Origin: Amoebophrya sp. A120
Taxonomy: Eukaryota; Sar; Dinophyceae; Syndiniales; Amoebophryaceae
DNA: 64,000 nt
Direction: 5' to 3'
Assembly (NCBI GenBank): GCA_905178155.1
Contig: CAJINV010000002.1
Span: forward strand, 11,138,634-11,202,633
Positions 1 to 12,120 of the stretch are shown here, piece after piece. Positions within the stretch are counted from its first letter, which is position 1; every line of letters starts with the position of its first letter. Both the position numbers and the translations under genes were made by a program. The notes below the pieces were generated by a model. The model was not told the origin of the DNA and did no database searches. It saw only the letters and a program-made list of their open reading frames with translations.

Positions 1-520
1 CGTGGTAGTTCCCGTCGTTGTGCGACCGCGAGGACCCCGCCCGCATTGGGCGCGCGCCCGAGGCGGCAAGCCTTAGGCCCAACAGCGCAAAGGCAAAGCG
101 CGGCAGCGGGCGGGCCCCAGTGGACGGGGGAAGGAAGCAGGAGAACAGCCCGCGCCATGCGCGGCGCCTGCGCGCGACGCCCCGGCCGCGCGTGTGCTGT
201 GTGAGCGGCCCGCCCGTGCCGCCTGCCGGTGCGCCGGCCCTGCCCCTGCGCGCCTTCATGCTCTCCCGTCCATCTCCCGCGCGCAGCCTTGCAGGACAGG
301 GGCGCGCTCCTGGGGGCCCTGCCGCGCGTGAAGGTAGAGGACGGGCGCCGGGGCGGGGCATTCATTTTTTTCCAGGCGCTTGGGCCCACCACCCTCCCTC
401 CGCACCCCCCGGACAACTATGGCTCCCCACGCGCTGGCCCGCACGCAATCTGTTCCGCTCCCGCCTTCCCTCGCGCGCAGCCAGCCCCCAAGACAGAAAC
501 GGCGGACGGTGGCGCCCTCC
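1..520. other. GC-rich flank, no gene supported
   Basis: Very GC-rich sequence running into the assembly gap. It is open in several frames on both strands, which is expected from composition alone. The ORFs that reach across the gap are artefacts of undetermined bases. I see no motif or recognisable protein. Confidence 0.6.
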
Positions 521-1289
521 NNNNNNNNNNNNNNNNNNNNNNNNNNNNNNNNNNNNNNNNNNNNNNNNNNNNNNNNNNNNNNNNNNNNNNNNNNNNNNNN
601 NNNNNNNNNNNNNNNNNNNNNNNNNNNNNNNNNNNNNNNNNNNNNNNNNNNNNNNNNNNNNNNNNNNNNNNNNNNNNNNNNNNNNNNNNNNNNNNNNNNN
701 NNNNNNNNNNNNNNNNNNNNNNNNNNNNNNNNNNNNNNNNNNNNNNNNNNNNNNNNNNNNNNNNNNNNNNNNNNNNNNNNNNNNNNNNNNNNNNNNNNNN
801 NNNNNNNNNNNNNNNNNNNNNNNNNNNNNNNNNNNNNNNNNNNNNNNNNNNNNNNNNNNNNNNNNNNNNNNNNNNNNNNNNNNNNNNNNNNNNNNNNNNN
901 NNNNNNNNNNNNNNNNNNNNNNNNNNNNNNNNNNNNNNNNNNNNNNNNNNNNNNNNNNNNNNNNNNNNNNNNNNNNNNNNNNNNNNNNNNNNNNNNNNNN
1001 NNNNNNNNNNNNNNNNNNNNNNNNNNNNNNNNNNNNNNNNNNNNNNNNNNNNNNNNNNNNNNNNNNNNNNNNNNNNNNNNNNNNNNNNNNNNNNNNNNNN
1101 NNNNNNNNNNNNNNNNNNNNNNNNNNNNNNNNNNNNNNNNNNNNNNNNNNNNNNNNNNNNNNNNNNNNNNNNNNNNNNNNNNNNNNNNNNNNNNNNNNNN
1201 NNNNNNNNNNNNNNNNNNNNNNNNNNNNNNNNNNNNNNNNNNNNNNNNNNNNNNNNNNNNNNNNNNNNNNNNNNNNNNNNNNNNNNNNN
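521..1289. other. Assembly gap (769 undetermined bases)
   Basis: An uninterrupted run of N. The AT-rich minisatellite starts on the first base after it, so the gap probably marks a repeat array that did not assemble. Confidence 0.99.
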
Positions 1290-1855
1290 AAATATTTCGG
1301 CTTGCGAAGTATTTTGGCTTGCGAAGTTTTTATTTTGGCTTGCAAAATATTCCGACTTGCGAAATAATTCGACTGGTGAAATTTTTTGGCTTGCGAAATC
1401 TTTTGCGTTGCAAAATATTTCGAGTTGCGAAATATCTTGAGTCGCGAAATGTTTTGCGTTGCAGAGTTTTTTTTCGCTTTGGGAAATATTTGAAGTGGCA
1501 AAACGTTTTGCGTTCTTGCAAAATAGTCGGGAGCTCGGCGATGGGAATTGGGCGACGAAGGTTGGCAATCCAGCGATGGGAGTTGGGAGCCCGTGCGTTC
1601 TGCTCTCCCCGTGCCCTCCGCCTTCAGAGCTGCAAAAACGGGGGAAGCGGTTTCTTCGGGGGGTTGTTGCGAAATATTTTCTGGTCAGAATATTTTCCGA
1701 GGGTTGAGAAATATTCTGAGTTGCAAAATATTCCGACTTCCAAAATATTTCGACTTGCAAAATATTTCGAGTTGCGAAATATTTTGCGTTGCAGAGTATT
1801 TTGATTCGCAAAATGTTGCGAGTTGCAAAATATTTCGCGTTGCAAAATAGTTGGG
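1290..1855. repeat. AT-rich ~17-bp minisatellite
   Basis: Degenerate tandem copies of about 17 bases with consensus close to YTTGCRAAATATTTYGR. The core AAATATTT is self-complementary. The array starts at the edge of the gap and is interrupted around 1520-1680 by a GC-rich insert of the next repeat type. Copies differ by point changes and small indels, so the array is old or evolving quickly. Confidence 0.9.
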
Positions 1856-2010
1856 CGATGGGCATTGGGCGATGAAAGTTGGGAGCTGGGCGATGGGGTT
1901 TGGGAAGTGGGCGACGGGAGTTGGGGGCTAATCGATGGGGGTGGTGGCGAGTTTGGCGGTGGGATTTGCGAATTGGGCGATGGGATTTGGGCGGTGGGCG
2001 GTTAGCGATT
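1530..2010. repeat. G-rich GGGCGATGGG-type short repeat
   Basis: Recurrent words of the type TTGGGCGATGGGA and TTGGGAGCTGGGCGATGG, in two blocks (about 1530-1600 and 1852-2005) interleaved with the 17-bp minisatellite. Unit length is 8-18 bases and irregular. All frames stay open through it; I do not read it as coding. Confidence 0.75.
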
Positions 2011-3580
2011 TCGCAAGTCGCGGAATTTTTGGGAAGTTTGAAAATTGTAGAAAAATTTTCGGCGTGGATGATTTTCCTCCCCGTCGCAAAGTTTTAACTC
2101 ACACCGCTCAGCAATAGGAGTTATAGTACTTAGATTGCTGCTAGAGGCAGGGCACTGGAGCCCATGCGAAAAGTTGCACCTCGTGGTCTCAGAAGCATGT
2201 TGCTCGCGCTTTCAACTTCAACACCCAAGTACTACAACTTCACAACTTGTTCTGGATGTGGGGTAGGAGCTACATTTCAATGTGCTGTTCGGAATAATTT
2301 TTAAGTGATACTGATACGCACCAAGTAAGGGAAAACGAAAAGCAAAAGTCCAGTATTTGACACCGAAGAACTGAAATGCACCACATGTCATATTTCTTGG
2401 ATTTGTTTGTGTGAGGACTCTGGTACGAGAACAGTGTCGCTTCCAGGCTGTTACTGGGTGCTTTTGTTTGAACCAAACAACCTACTTGCGGAATGGAAAG
2501 GACCGCGGAACTGGCGAGGGAGTAGAGTTTGAAGATCTGTTGCTCTGGTATATCATGAGAGGCGAAGGGATCATATTCATAGGAATGACGATGAGAGCGA
2601 GAACCGGATGTCCAGGCGCTGGACCCACAGGCTTAATTTGTATGACTCTGACTCTTGGACTTGGAGCCAAAGATGAAGATAATAATAGGGACGATCATCA
2701 ATATCAAAAGTACGCGGACACGTGGACCCCTTGATCGCTGTTGTGGTGGATGCAGAGAGTACTTACTACGTTTGAGCCACATAGAAAGGGGATGCCGCAC
2801 CCTCATCATGTATCAATCTAGTAGTCGCGTGCCCCACCCCTATCGCCCTGTGTAATTAATAGGCAGAGCTGTTGCAGATGCAGCTGTGCTCCTCTTCCCC
2901 TTGTCTAGCGAGCCACATGAGAAGAGCCCACCGCGGCCCCCACACCCCATACTTACAAACATAGATGAAACATAAAGTAGCGTCGTGAAATGTAAGTGGT
3001 ACTACTACATTCAGATTCACATGTGGGACTAAACTGCCTGTCCTGCACCCTTCTCCGGGGCGAAGGCCCGAGGAGCCGAAAGAATTGAGCTGCTTGATAT
3101 CAAACTAATTATCCTTGGCGAAATGCCTTACTTTGCGTCCGCTATCGGGAAGGTATTTGTTGGCCTGAGTTTATCCTTTCCGAACACGTTCCCCGCCGAC
3201 ATTTGATGTCGTTGTCCTCCGCCGAATGACGTCCCACAATCAATTGATTTCTTGGCATTGGTACAAATTCTGGGCAAAAGGCACCTGCTTAGTTTGGCTG
3301 GGTGTGTTTGTCATGAGCATGATCTTCTAAACCCCATGGCCATAGGAAACAGGCCTTTCAATATGCGACGAAGCGACCGAATCTTGGTTACATTGCGGAC
3401 ACAGATAGATGTTTCCTGCGCCGGGAACAAGTTGTATAGCGCCGGAGCTTCAATGCATGCAGTCACACTTATTGTTTGGCGCTTTTCTACTTCTACTTAT
3501 GGGCAATCCGCAGAGCTTTGTATTTTGATTTTCTTTGTCTTCCTCTTCGCGTCAAAAAGACAGCATCCTTGATGCGTTGA
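2011..3580. other. Intergenic, nothing recognised
   Basis: Mixed-composition DNA with only short ORFs. The 107-codon frame at 2411-2734 and the 106-codon frame at 3252-3572 have no recognisable motif. Confidence 0.5.
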
Positions 3581-3592
3581 TGTCGTTGTGTC

Positions 3593-4126
3593 GTGGACGT
3601 TTTCACTAAGGAAGGATATATTTATCACGCTCCGCGCACTTTTGCGATTAATGATGTGGCTGGCGGGAAACGCATCAAGTCCGAACAGCGCCGGGAGGAG
3701 GTTTCTGTGCGGTTCGACGCTACCATGTCGCGTGTGGAAAACGCGAACGAGCCGGATAACCCGGGCGACTACATGGACGAGCCTTTACGTCTTGACCTGA
3801 CGCAACCACGAACGGCCGACGCGGAGACGGGGCCGTCTGGGACAGACGAGTACTCGGATGAAATCGATGACGATAATATTGACACGTTACGCGTTTTGCC
3901 CTTGACAGCTAATACGGGCGACGTGGAGCAGGAGGCTGGCGCGGCTGAATTACCCGGCCGGCACCACTCGTACCTGCAGATGGACGAAGTTGTCACTGCA
4001 AGTAGCAAGCAGAAGCAGGGGAAACGCAGGGAGAAACCCAGATCGGTGCTGCAGCTGTTCGAGCGTCTGCAAAAGCAGAAGCCAAACATCGGAGGTCAAT
4101 TTGGTCATCAGCCTCAGTCACAGTAA
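3593..4126 (+). pseudogene. Degenerate coding fragment, acidic then basic
   Basis: An open frame of about 177 codons reads like coding sequence: an acidic middle (EYSDEIDDDNIDT) and a basic tail (SKQKQGKRREKPRS). It has no plausible ATG start; the first in-frame Met is about 44 codons in. After the TAA at 4124-4126 the same frame continues with natural-looking sequence (HENIKDLGRDRALLVQWH). Beyond that, Cys/His-containing stretches continue in two other frames to about 4976. This looks like a decayed gene, possibly a transposase or other mobile-element protein, although no catalytic motif is identifiable. A real exon of a spliced gene is the alternative. Confidence 0.35.
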
Positions 4127-5340
4127 CATGAGAACATTAAGGACCTTGGACGCGACCGGGCCTTGCTGGTCCAATGGCATGTGGCCAAGGGAGGTAGGTC
4201 TCGCCCTTGCGCAATTTCTGGGCTTCGTGTGATGCACTGCGGGGCGTGCACCTGAAGAAGAACCCAGAGCACCACACGGAGGACAAACCTTCCGCATTCG
4301 CATATATTGTGTGTGATGCAAACAAAATCTTTCATCTCGGTGCGGGGGCCAACAAGCGCCCGAAAGTCGTTTCGAAATCGTCGAGAGAAAACACGCACGC
4401 CCTCAAGTTCTCCCGGCACCAGCAATACTGCTGGCATGCCGCCGAGAGCGACGAGTGTGATGCGGGGCCGCGTCGCAGCCGCGCCTGGTTTTCGCTGACA
4501 TGTGCCGCTGCCGAGCTGGGCGCGAAGCATGACAAAGCAAAGCTCCTCCTTGGTTGCACTTGTCCTGAACATCTGGACGGCCCCCCTCCTGTGTGCCGCT
4601 TCTTGGAGAATAAGTACTTAGCGGAAGCCAACTCGCTGCGCAGGCGAGAGGGGATCTGCATGTCTTGCGGAGCCTGTATCTGCAGGTGCAGGGCCAGGGG
4701 CGCATGGGCGCCGGCTTGTACGCGCCAACTGCTATCCCCGGTCACGTGCCGCCCGGCCAGCTGGACGTATCTCCCCGGCCGCGTCGACTTTCCTTGCATC
4801 ACGATGTTGACAACGAACGCGGCTGCGTTTTCGCGCATGCAGTGCAAAAAACCCATGGGCATGTTCCACCTTTTGTGAAATGTAAGAACGATGAGGATTG
4901 TCTCGTGTACCACACGGCGTATCAAGAGGAACCGCGCACATGCACATACCCCACAAACCTTGAACGCATCGTGTAAAAATAAAAGCCGTGGGTATTTGCT
5001 TTTTCTGCAAAACCGGAAAAATTAGAAGAATTTTAGACGCCGGGACCGCCCGGGCGTTTTCCGCATGAACCGCAGGGGACCAGCGCCACCACTTTTCGGG
5101 CGAGGATGTTATTCAGTGGAGCGCGCAAGGACAATGATTCGCGGTGTGGTCTCTGTGTGCTTTTTATTTTGCAATAGTTAGGCTACAACTGATGAGGAAA
5201 GACACAGAACTAATTCCCGCGGACACATATGCATATGAAAGAGTGAATGAATGGTAATAGGCTACAGCTTGTTCTTGCCGAGTAGTCCGCGATCTCGTGC
5301 CGGCTCAGTCATGCATCTTGCCGGAGCTCGTTAAGGCGCG
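4127..5340. other. Probable decayed coding remnant, then intergenic
   Basis: Two overlapping + strand frames (4207-4878 and 4665-4976) carry Cys-rich stretches such as CMSCGACICRC and KCKNDEDCLVYHTAYQEEP. No single frame or splice model joins them to the fragment at 3593. A minus-strand frame (4332-4925) also stays open but has no recognisable feature. After 4976 the sequence looks non-coding. Confidence 0.3.
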
Positions 5341-5437
5341 CGCGCGCCTTCACCACGAAGCCCAACCAAGTCGGGCACGAGCGTAATTAGCAAGCAAATG
5401 GGGCGCGCCCTCCCGGTTGGGGCCTAGCAGAAATAGC

Positions 5438-5635
5438 ATCCACATGCCGGCTTGCGCGTGGGGGTTGTCAGATGGTGTGCGTTTTCCCCGGAGAAGCCCG
5501 ACCGAATGCCATGCCAAGAAGAAGGAAGCAGCACCCACATGCCGGCTTGGGAGGTGTCGGATGGTGTGTGCTCTCTCCGGAGGAGGCCCGCCGACCGAAT
5601 GCCATGCCAAGGAGAAGAACCGCGGAAGCGGCGCC
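5438..5635. repeat. Two tandem copies of a ~97-bp unit
   Basis: The segment starting with CACATGCCGGCTTG near 5442 recurs near 5538. Both copies contain the words CAGATGGTGTG/CGGATGGTGTG and CCGACCGAATGCCATGCCAAG at matching places, with small differences between copies. The surroundings are GC-rich. Confidence 0.8.
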
Positions 5636-6089
5636 TTTGGTTCTCTCTGCGCGGCGGCAGGCCCGCGCCATTTTGCCTGGCGGCCGAGGGTGCCAGAGTG
5701 CGTGCCTTGGCCGCGGTTGGTTCGCGTCCTCTGCACAAAGTCCAGGCGCTTCGTGGGCCGCGCAACCCTCCCCGACGGGCCCAGGAAACAGGGCGAGGTG
5801 CCCCCGGCTCCTCTGATTGTCGGAGCGCCCGTTCCTGTTTCTGTGGGGCCACGCCATGTTTCGCCTTTGCGAGCCCAGAAGGCCTACAGGCTTTTGGCGC
5901 GATACTGATTACCCCGCCACACAACCGCGCGCGATATTTACAAGCCTCGGGGCGAGCCCTGCTGGGCTCGCCTGGGCTTGCGATTCTCGGTTGCGACCGG
6001 TCTGCCAGTGGTTGGGTAAGGAGCTGCACGGAGGCAGGGAGAGGGGGCCCGGAGGCAGTCTGGACACGCTCGCGCGCCGGAATTGCCCT
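5636..6089. other. GC-rich spacer, no gene supported
   Basis: GC-rich DNA open in most frames on both strands. No repeat as clear as its neighbours and no protein signature. Confidence 0.5.
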
Positions 6090-6900
6090 GGCTGCCCCGC
6101 GCTAGCCGGCTGCCGTTTGCCCCGCCCGCGCCCTCAGGGTAGCCAGCCCGCCGGCTGCCGCTAGTCTGACTGTGGGCTGCAGCTACCCGCCCGGCTACGG
6201 TTGCCTAGCCTTCGGGCTGCCGCTTGCCTGCGGGCTGCCTGGCGCTGCCCTGCCGGCTCCCGCTAGGTACACTGCCGGCCGCCGCTAGCCTGCCCGCCGG
6301 GCCGCCTGCCGTTAGCCTGTGTGCCGACAGCCGCTAGCCTGCCGGCAGACGCTACCTAGCCCGCCGGCCGCCGCTAGCCTGCGGGCCCGCCTCAGCTATC
6401 CTGCGGGCTGCAGCCACCCAGCAGGGTATGGCTAGCCCGCCGGCCGCTAGCCAGCGGGCAACCAATTGTTACCCTGCCGGCAGCCGCTACCCTGGTGGCC
6501 GCCGCCACCGCCGCGGGCCTGTGTGCCGGCTGCCGCCATCGACCCTGTGTGCTAGCCTTCCGGCTGCGTGCCGCTACCCTGCCGGGGGCCGTTTGCCACC
6601 CTGCCGCTGGTGCCGCTAGCCGGCCGCTAGCCCCGCGCTGGCCTGGCGGGCCTGCCGGCTGCCGCAGGCCGGACGGCTCGCGGTCGCCGGCCCAGCGCCC
6701 CCGCTCGTTGTCGCCGGCCAGCCTGTGTGCCCGCCGGCTGCCGCTAGCCTGCGTGCCCCATGGTTCGTTGCCGCTAGCCCGCGCGCCCGCAGGCTGCCGC
6801 TAGCGATAGGTAGCTTGCTCGGCCGCGGGCCGGCCGCCGCTACCGGGCGGGCAGGCCGGCTGCCGCTAGCCAGGCGGGCAGCCTTCGCAGAGCCCTACAG
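6090..6900. repeat. GC-rich GCCGGCTGCCGCTAGCC minisatellite
   Basis: A degenerate array built from GCCGGCTGCCGCTAGCC-like units about 17-20 bases long. The palindromic words GCTAGC and GCCGGC recur dozens of times. Spacing is irregular and there are many substitutions. The frames translate to Pro/Ala/Arg/Cys-rich nonsense; I treat it as a satellite. Confidence 0.9.
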
Positions 6901-8642
6901 CAAGTAGTGCGCTGCGCCCTCTCTCCGGGCGAAATCGCATGGGCCTCCCTAAAGGGTCGCGCGCCGTACAAACCTCCCGAGAGATGATCACCTTAAGAAT
7001 GCCCGTAAAGACGCCCCGTAAAAAGGATTTCCCCTGAAAGGGGTCGCTTCAAAATTTTTCGCCGTATGTAAATCTCGATGTTATGCATGGGCCCGGTTTG
7101 CTGGCCTGCAAATAGTCGCGCCGCCCGGCGCACACAGGAAACAAAACGCAGCATGCCGCCGGCGAAAAAATGTATGAACCCCCCCTGCCATCAGCGATTC
7201 CGCGCCCCTTCTTCTTTTAGGGAGCTTTGAGAGGGGAACTCTTAAGGCAGATTCTTAAGGAGTCTTATCGGATAAGCCTCCTTATTCTTATGGATAGCAT
7301 TAATATCCATAAAGAATATGTAAAAGTAAGGGCAGTGTAGTGATTGAGCTCACCGCGCGGCTCTATCCAGGACTTGCTTGCCATGAACGGCCAGCAGTTG
7401 AAGAGCTTACACACGGGACGTTCTTTCGCCTGAAAAAAAAGCCAGCGCGCACGCCTGTTTAGTTTTGCTGCCAACACATTGCCGGGGGGTTCTATCGGTC
7501 GCCGTTTGATAGAATGACGCAGGCAGGAGGGCCGGCGAAAGGGGCGCCCTTCTGAGGCGTTCGCCGCGTGGTATTCTGGCGATTCGGGGCGCCCAAAGGC
7601 GCGCCGCAAAAAAGGGCTCGCAAAATTGGGACGGCCAAACCGCGCGACATTGCCGAGGTTTTGGAATATTTTTGGCGAGCGTAGTACCGGCCGCGCCTTC
7701 GTCTGTTCCCCCGCTCATATCTCAGCCTGAGAAGCTTCTGAAAAAGTGCGGCCTTGGAAAATGGCAGCGAACACAAAAACGCAAAAGCGCGCCAGTTTCA
7801 TGAAGCCAATCGCGACCAATCGCTATGCTAAAGGCCCGATTTTTTATGTAGGTGACCTGCCTTCGTTGTATGTAGAAAGAACCGAAATAAAATAAAAGCT
7901 GCGGCGCTTTTCTTCTTGAAGTGCCTGCCACCCCATGCAGTGCAGCCAACGTTATCCACGAGGGCACGTCGGCCCCGCAAAAAGCAACAGCGCGGCCTGC
8001 CTGTGGTCAGGTGGGGGAAGTGGAACGCAGAAAAACGGCAGCGACCGCACCATCCCCGCCCCGGCGGCTGCGTTTGGCATCAGGCGCGGGGGCATCTTGC
8101 CGGACACAAAAAGCATAGAAGTGTTGCTTTTTGAGCCCAGCAGCCGCAACGCCCCTCGGCAGCGCATCGACAAGCCGCTATCGTCGGCAATAGGTTGGCT
8201 ATCCGCCTGTGCCTGAAGCTGCACGAGAAAGCACAAGTAGCTAGCGCGCGACAGTCCGCCATCAGGCACGCTGCCAGCATCGCCACGATTGCGATCATGC
8301 AGCCCTCCACATCGCGGCGGCCTCTAGATGAAGCCGGCCCGTCGCCCTGGCCGGAAATCGTATACATTTTTACCCCGTCAATACCGTCCGCCGCAGTTGA
8401 TCAAGAACAAGAATTCACGTAAAGACGAACAGGGCGCACCCCACGTTTACGCACTTGCCTTGCCGCCGCAAAAGTTTAGATTTTTTCGTGAGGTTCCCCT
8501 TTCTTGCATTGGGATTTGGCTGCTCGGTAGTCGTTGTTTGGTCCAATTGCAATTCTAGTAAAGGCACAGAGCCCGGATTGCGCAAGGGAGCTTCGTCTCG
8601 ATACAACTGCCGACACTGGAAGATTTGGAGTCGCACCAGGGG
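6901..8642. other. Intergenic, no gene supported
   Basis: Overlapping short ORFs on both strands around 7265-8420, none over 130 codons and none with a recognisable motif. I see no clear repeat. Confidence 0.45.
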
Positions 8643-9551
8643 ATGAAAGGACATCCCTCTAGCCACCACCACGCTTCGGGGAAGACATCATTTGCGGAAG
8701 CCTTATTATCTGGGGTTGAGACAACTGCTACAATGTCTAGTTGGCGCCTTAGTTCTGTCAAGACAACAGCTCCAGAAAAGACAACCACCACAACTACTAC
8801 TACAACTCCCGCTTCTACTTGGTTTTCTCGCATGCTTGGTGGACATGGTGATGCAGAAGCTTCAGTCGAAGACGAAGACGCAGATGTAGATGAAGTTGTT
8901 GAAGATATCAAAGCGCAAATAGTACTGGCAACCAGCGGGAATGATGTTCGTGACAACAGGCCCGCTCGCTCCTGCCTTTTAAGCTGGAAACATAGCCACG
9001 GTGACACCGAACCTGACCACATTCTCAACCACTGCAACAGTAACGAGGGCCCCCTCGTGTGTGTTTTTATTTTACCGGAAAACGAGCACCCAGAATGGGC
9101 TTACCGTGTGCAAGCGACTTACAATAAATGCAGCATGCACCCTTCTGTTCTTCATGGCGCGAGCCCCCTTCTGTTCTTCAACGCAGGGTCCGGTCGATTT
9201 TTCCAACTCTCAACTTCGAAGGATGAGGATGGCTGTGATGTCGGCAACGTCCCCGGCGCTCTGTTCAACGACCAAACATGGGTCAGCCAAACCGACTTTC
9301 CGTACTCGATGCGCCGAAGCGTTTTTTGTCATAATGAGAATGTACTCCGTGAGCCGGAGCACAAGGGTGTGGCTGAGTACCGATTTCTTCCCTTCCAGCA
9401 TGATCTGGGGAAGACTTTTCTCGATTGCAATGAGATCCGCCAAGACGTGGTGAGTGTCTTCCATTATCAATGCTCACACTTCAGAGAGGCGTCTCACACT
9501 CACTCTCATGCTGACCAAATCAGAATGTGCGGGCCGCAACTAAAACCATAA
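8643..9551 (+). CDS. Hypothetical protein, 302 aa
   Basis: An uninterrupted frame from the first in-frame ATG to a TAA at 9549-9551. The open frame extends about 25 codons upstream without another ATG, so this Met is the likely start unless an upstream exon exists. The N-terminal third is low-complexity, with a run of nine Thr (around residues 53-61) followed by an acidic patch (EDEDADVDEVVEDI). The C-terminal 170 residues look globular, with scattered Cys, Trp and His (FPYSMRRSVFCHNENVL, VFHYQCSHFREASHTHSH). I do not recognise the family. It stands alone just upstream of the fold-back element, so membership of a larger mobile unit is possible but unsupported. Confidence 0.5.
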   Translation: MKGHPSSHHHASGKTSFAEALLSGVETTATMSSWRLSSVKTTAPEKTTTTTTTTTPASTWFSRMLGGHGDAEASVEDEDADVDEVVEDIKAQIVLATSGNDVRDNRPARSCLLSWKHSHGDTEPDHILNHCNSNEGPLVCVFILPENEHPEWAYRVQATYNKCSMHPSVLHGASPLLFFNAGSGRFFQLSTSKDEDGCDVGNVPGALFNDQTWVSQTDFPYSMRRSVFCHNENVLREPEHKGVAEYRFLPFQHDLGKTFLDCNEIRQDVVSVFHYQCSHFREASHTHSHADQIRMCGPQLKP

Positions 9552-9725
9552 CCAACTCCATAGCGCTAGGGAGTTGGTGGAACTGCAAGAAACTACAAAA
9601 TGCACTTCGTACTCGCTTTTATTTTTACAGATAGTTATGAAATACAAATAGCAGCGGGGTAGTCACTGTAAGTATGCGCATGCAGCGCAACAGCGCATAG
9701 TATATATAATTATATTTTTTTGTAT

Positions 9726-10270
9726 GGGATCGGATTTTTTCGGAACTATGTAAACTGAGAACGGAACCGACAGGCACTACACCGGGGGGGGGTTGTCTTC
9801 AATTTTTGTTCGTTTCGTTTTGTTTTTTTGCTTCCCGTGGGGTTTCTGTTTTTTTTTGTTTTTCTGCTTTCGGTTTCGGTTTCTTCTTCTCTTTTTTCTT
9901 TTTCTCCCTTGATCCAAAATGTTCCTTCTATCTCCCTAGAGGGGACAAAAGTCGTGGGATTGGCGCCCGTTCCACGGCTTTCGCTCCGTCGAGCTGGCTC
10001 CGCCCCCGTAAAAAATCTTCTCCGCCTCCGCAAAGTCTGACTGCTTCGCCTCCGCAAAGTCTGCTCGCCCCCTCCGCCTCCGTAAGGTCTGCTGCGCAGG
10101 GCTTAGCGTCTCAAGCTGCGCAGCCCCTCGGCGATGCCTATTCTGCATGAAAAAAATCGCCAACAGCAGGCATCTTTTGCAACTCAGGCGAGACAGAATC
10201 TTGCGTGACCCAACACGAGCGCCATACATTCCACGTCTGCCAGCACCAGAACTATCTGGAGCGCATAAAT
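9726..10270 (+). repeat. Left inverted arm of the fold-back element
   Basis: Pairs with 12340-12890. The inner boundary is approximate, placed where the match around ATACATTCC and CCAGAA-type words fades. Confidence 0.75.
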
Positions 10271-11576
10271 AGCCCGGGCGTTTTTCATGCAGCTTAGGCA
10301 TGATAGAGTTAGGGATGTCATAGAATCTGTCACGCTAGGTGCTGCGTCCAGGCCTCGTGGGCCATGGGAAACCTGCGTGACAAGGTTTGCAATCTGCCAG
10401 CCCCAGACAAATTTTCGACGCATAGCGATGCGCGACGTAATGAACCAAAGACGAAGCCTCACCGGGGCAAAAGCGCACGCAGTTTCTCCGCGTCTCCATT
10501 CGCGCCCCTCCGCAAACAACAGCAAACCTTGTCACCCTGCGCCGCCCTATCGCTTCGCTTTTTTTTTTGCAGGCCCCCTTTGCCGCACCTGCCGGGCGCG
10601 CGCAGCCAGCTCGTCTTGTCTGGTTGGATGCCATTCCTTCGCACCAGGAGCCACCTACTGGCGCGCCTGTCGGGGCTTCTCCGGGCGTTCTTCGTTCCCA
10701 TTCCCGCACCTGTTCACGGCTTCGAGCTCCGTTCCCAGTCTCGCCTTTTTAAGAAAACGCGAGAGCATGCGGGGAAGGATCCACAGTCCGCCTCCCAGTT
10801 AGTTTAGACAGCTCCAAACAAAGCCACGCCCTTTCTTTAATATTAATCCGCTTGCAGTTTGACGCTGACCGCGTCGATGAGTCCCTCGCACTCGCTTATC
10901 CGGACTAACTTTTGCGCTTAGTTACAGCGAACAGCTTAGGAGCTCTTCGCAGCAAGCGAAAACCTGGGCTGTTGGCTGAAGCTTTTCGCCCTGGCGCAAC
11001 CGATGACGGAGCTTGATGCTTGGGCTTTTGTGGAATTTTCCAAACAGAGAACTTTTGAAAAAGTAAGGAAATGTCCGGCGGAGGGGCGTCGCACGCCGAT
11101 GGGAGCACTTGGCGACTAGCGCAAGACCTCTCAGTGGGTCCGTGTCATCTTCAGGAAATTGGAGTAAATCAACCGACCTAATACGGGGCCCCATGTAGAA
11201 AAAACGGCGGCCAGCGCCTTTCTGTACGCAAAAGCGACGACGTGGCCACATGTGGAAAAATAGAAAACACCCCGCCAAGCCCCGCGCCACGCCCCCCGCC
11301 ACTACACCCCCCGCCACACCCCCGCGCCTGTCAGCTTGGCCCTTTTGGCGGAGGTTGTGGGATTGGTTTGGAGGAACTTGGAAAAGTCTGGAGCTAACCT
11401 CTTGACTGGTAGGCGACACATAAAAACTATCCCACTGCCGGCGGCCAAATGAAAACTATTTCACTTCGCCAATGACAGCCGTGCACCGTGTACAATGTGA
11501 AAGCGTTTACGAGTGTGCGCTTCCATCGTGGAACCCGCGTCGAGTTGCACAATCCTCCCGCGTCCCGCTCTATTTT

Positions 11577-11738
11577 GCTATCATGGCATAGATATCTCTC
11601 GCACTCGACAAAACGCTGCTCGAGCAGGCAGAGTGGCGCTGTTTTCGCGAGCGATTTCTGAGGTCGGGGGCTGGTTCGACGAGCGGGCAACGGGCAAAAA
11701 AATGCTTCGGCTACGGTTTTGGGCGATAGGAGTCATGG
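11577..11738. repeat. Direct repeat inside the fold-back element, copy 1
   Basis: Matches 12095-12235. Shared words include CTCGAGCAGGCA/TTCGAGCAGGCA, GCGCTGTTTTCG/GCCGCTGTTTTCG, GGGGGCTGGTTCGACG, GCGGGCAACGGGCAAAA and TTCGGCTACGGTTTTGGGCG. About 80-85% identical by eye. Confidence 0.8.
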
Positions 11739-12057
11739 ACTTGAAGTAGTGCGGGTAGTGCGCCTGGATCCGATTTCGTGAGCGAATCGCAGTAGCCGAA
11801 GAAACACGTAGTCCGTTTGCGCAATGAATGCGCTCGCGCTGATTGTGCCCGCAAGAGCCCTCGCGTTCCTGAATTTTGGTCCCGCCCTCCTCTCCCTGCG
11901 AGTTGGTGTCTTTGCAAATTGCAAGTCCCTTTTTTCCTTCTTTCGGAACGGTGGCAGCGCAAAAAAAGCGCTTCGCCCGCCCGCGTGTTATTCTCGTCTC
12001 ATCTTCGTCGTGCTATTGCGATTCAATCTCGTTCCGTCTCCCGGCCTCCTTCCTCAG

Positions 12058-12120
12058 TTTGTCGAGTGCGAGAGATATGATCTGCCAACTTGGCAAATCA
12101 TATCTCTCGCATTCGACCAA
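12058..12120. repeat. 30-bp-arm hairpin
   Basis: Arms 12058-12087 and 12091-12120 are reverse complements with about three mismatches around a 3-base centre. The core is AGAGATATGATCTGCC against GGCAAATCATATCTCT. It overlaps the start of copy 2 of the direct repeat, and copy 1 keeps only one arm. Confidence 0.85.

Noticed and set aside
18-1865. ORFs of 380-480 codons at the window start
   Set aside because: They exist only because the undetermined bases contain no stop codons.
4332-4925. 197-codon minus-strand ORF
   Set aside because: No recognisable protein feature, and the + strand over the same bases has equally open frames with Cys-rich remnants.
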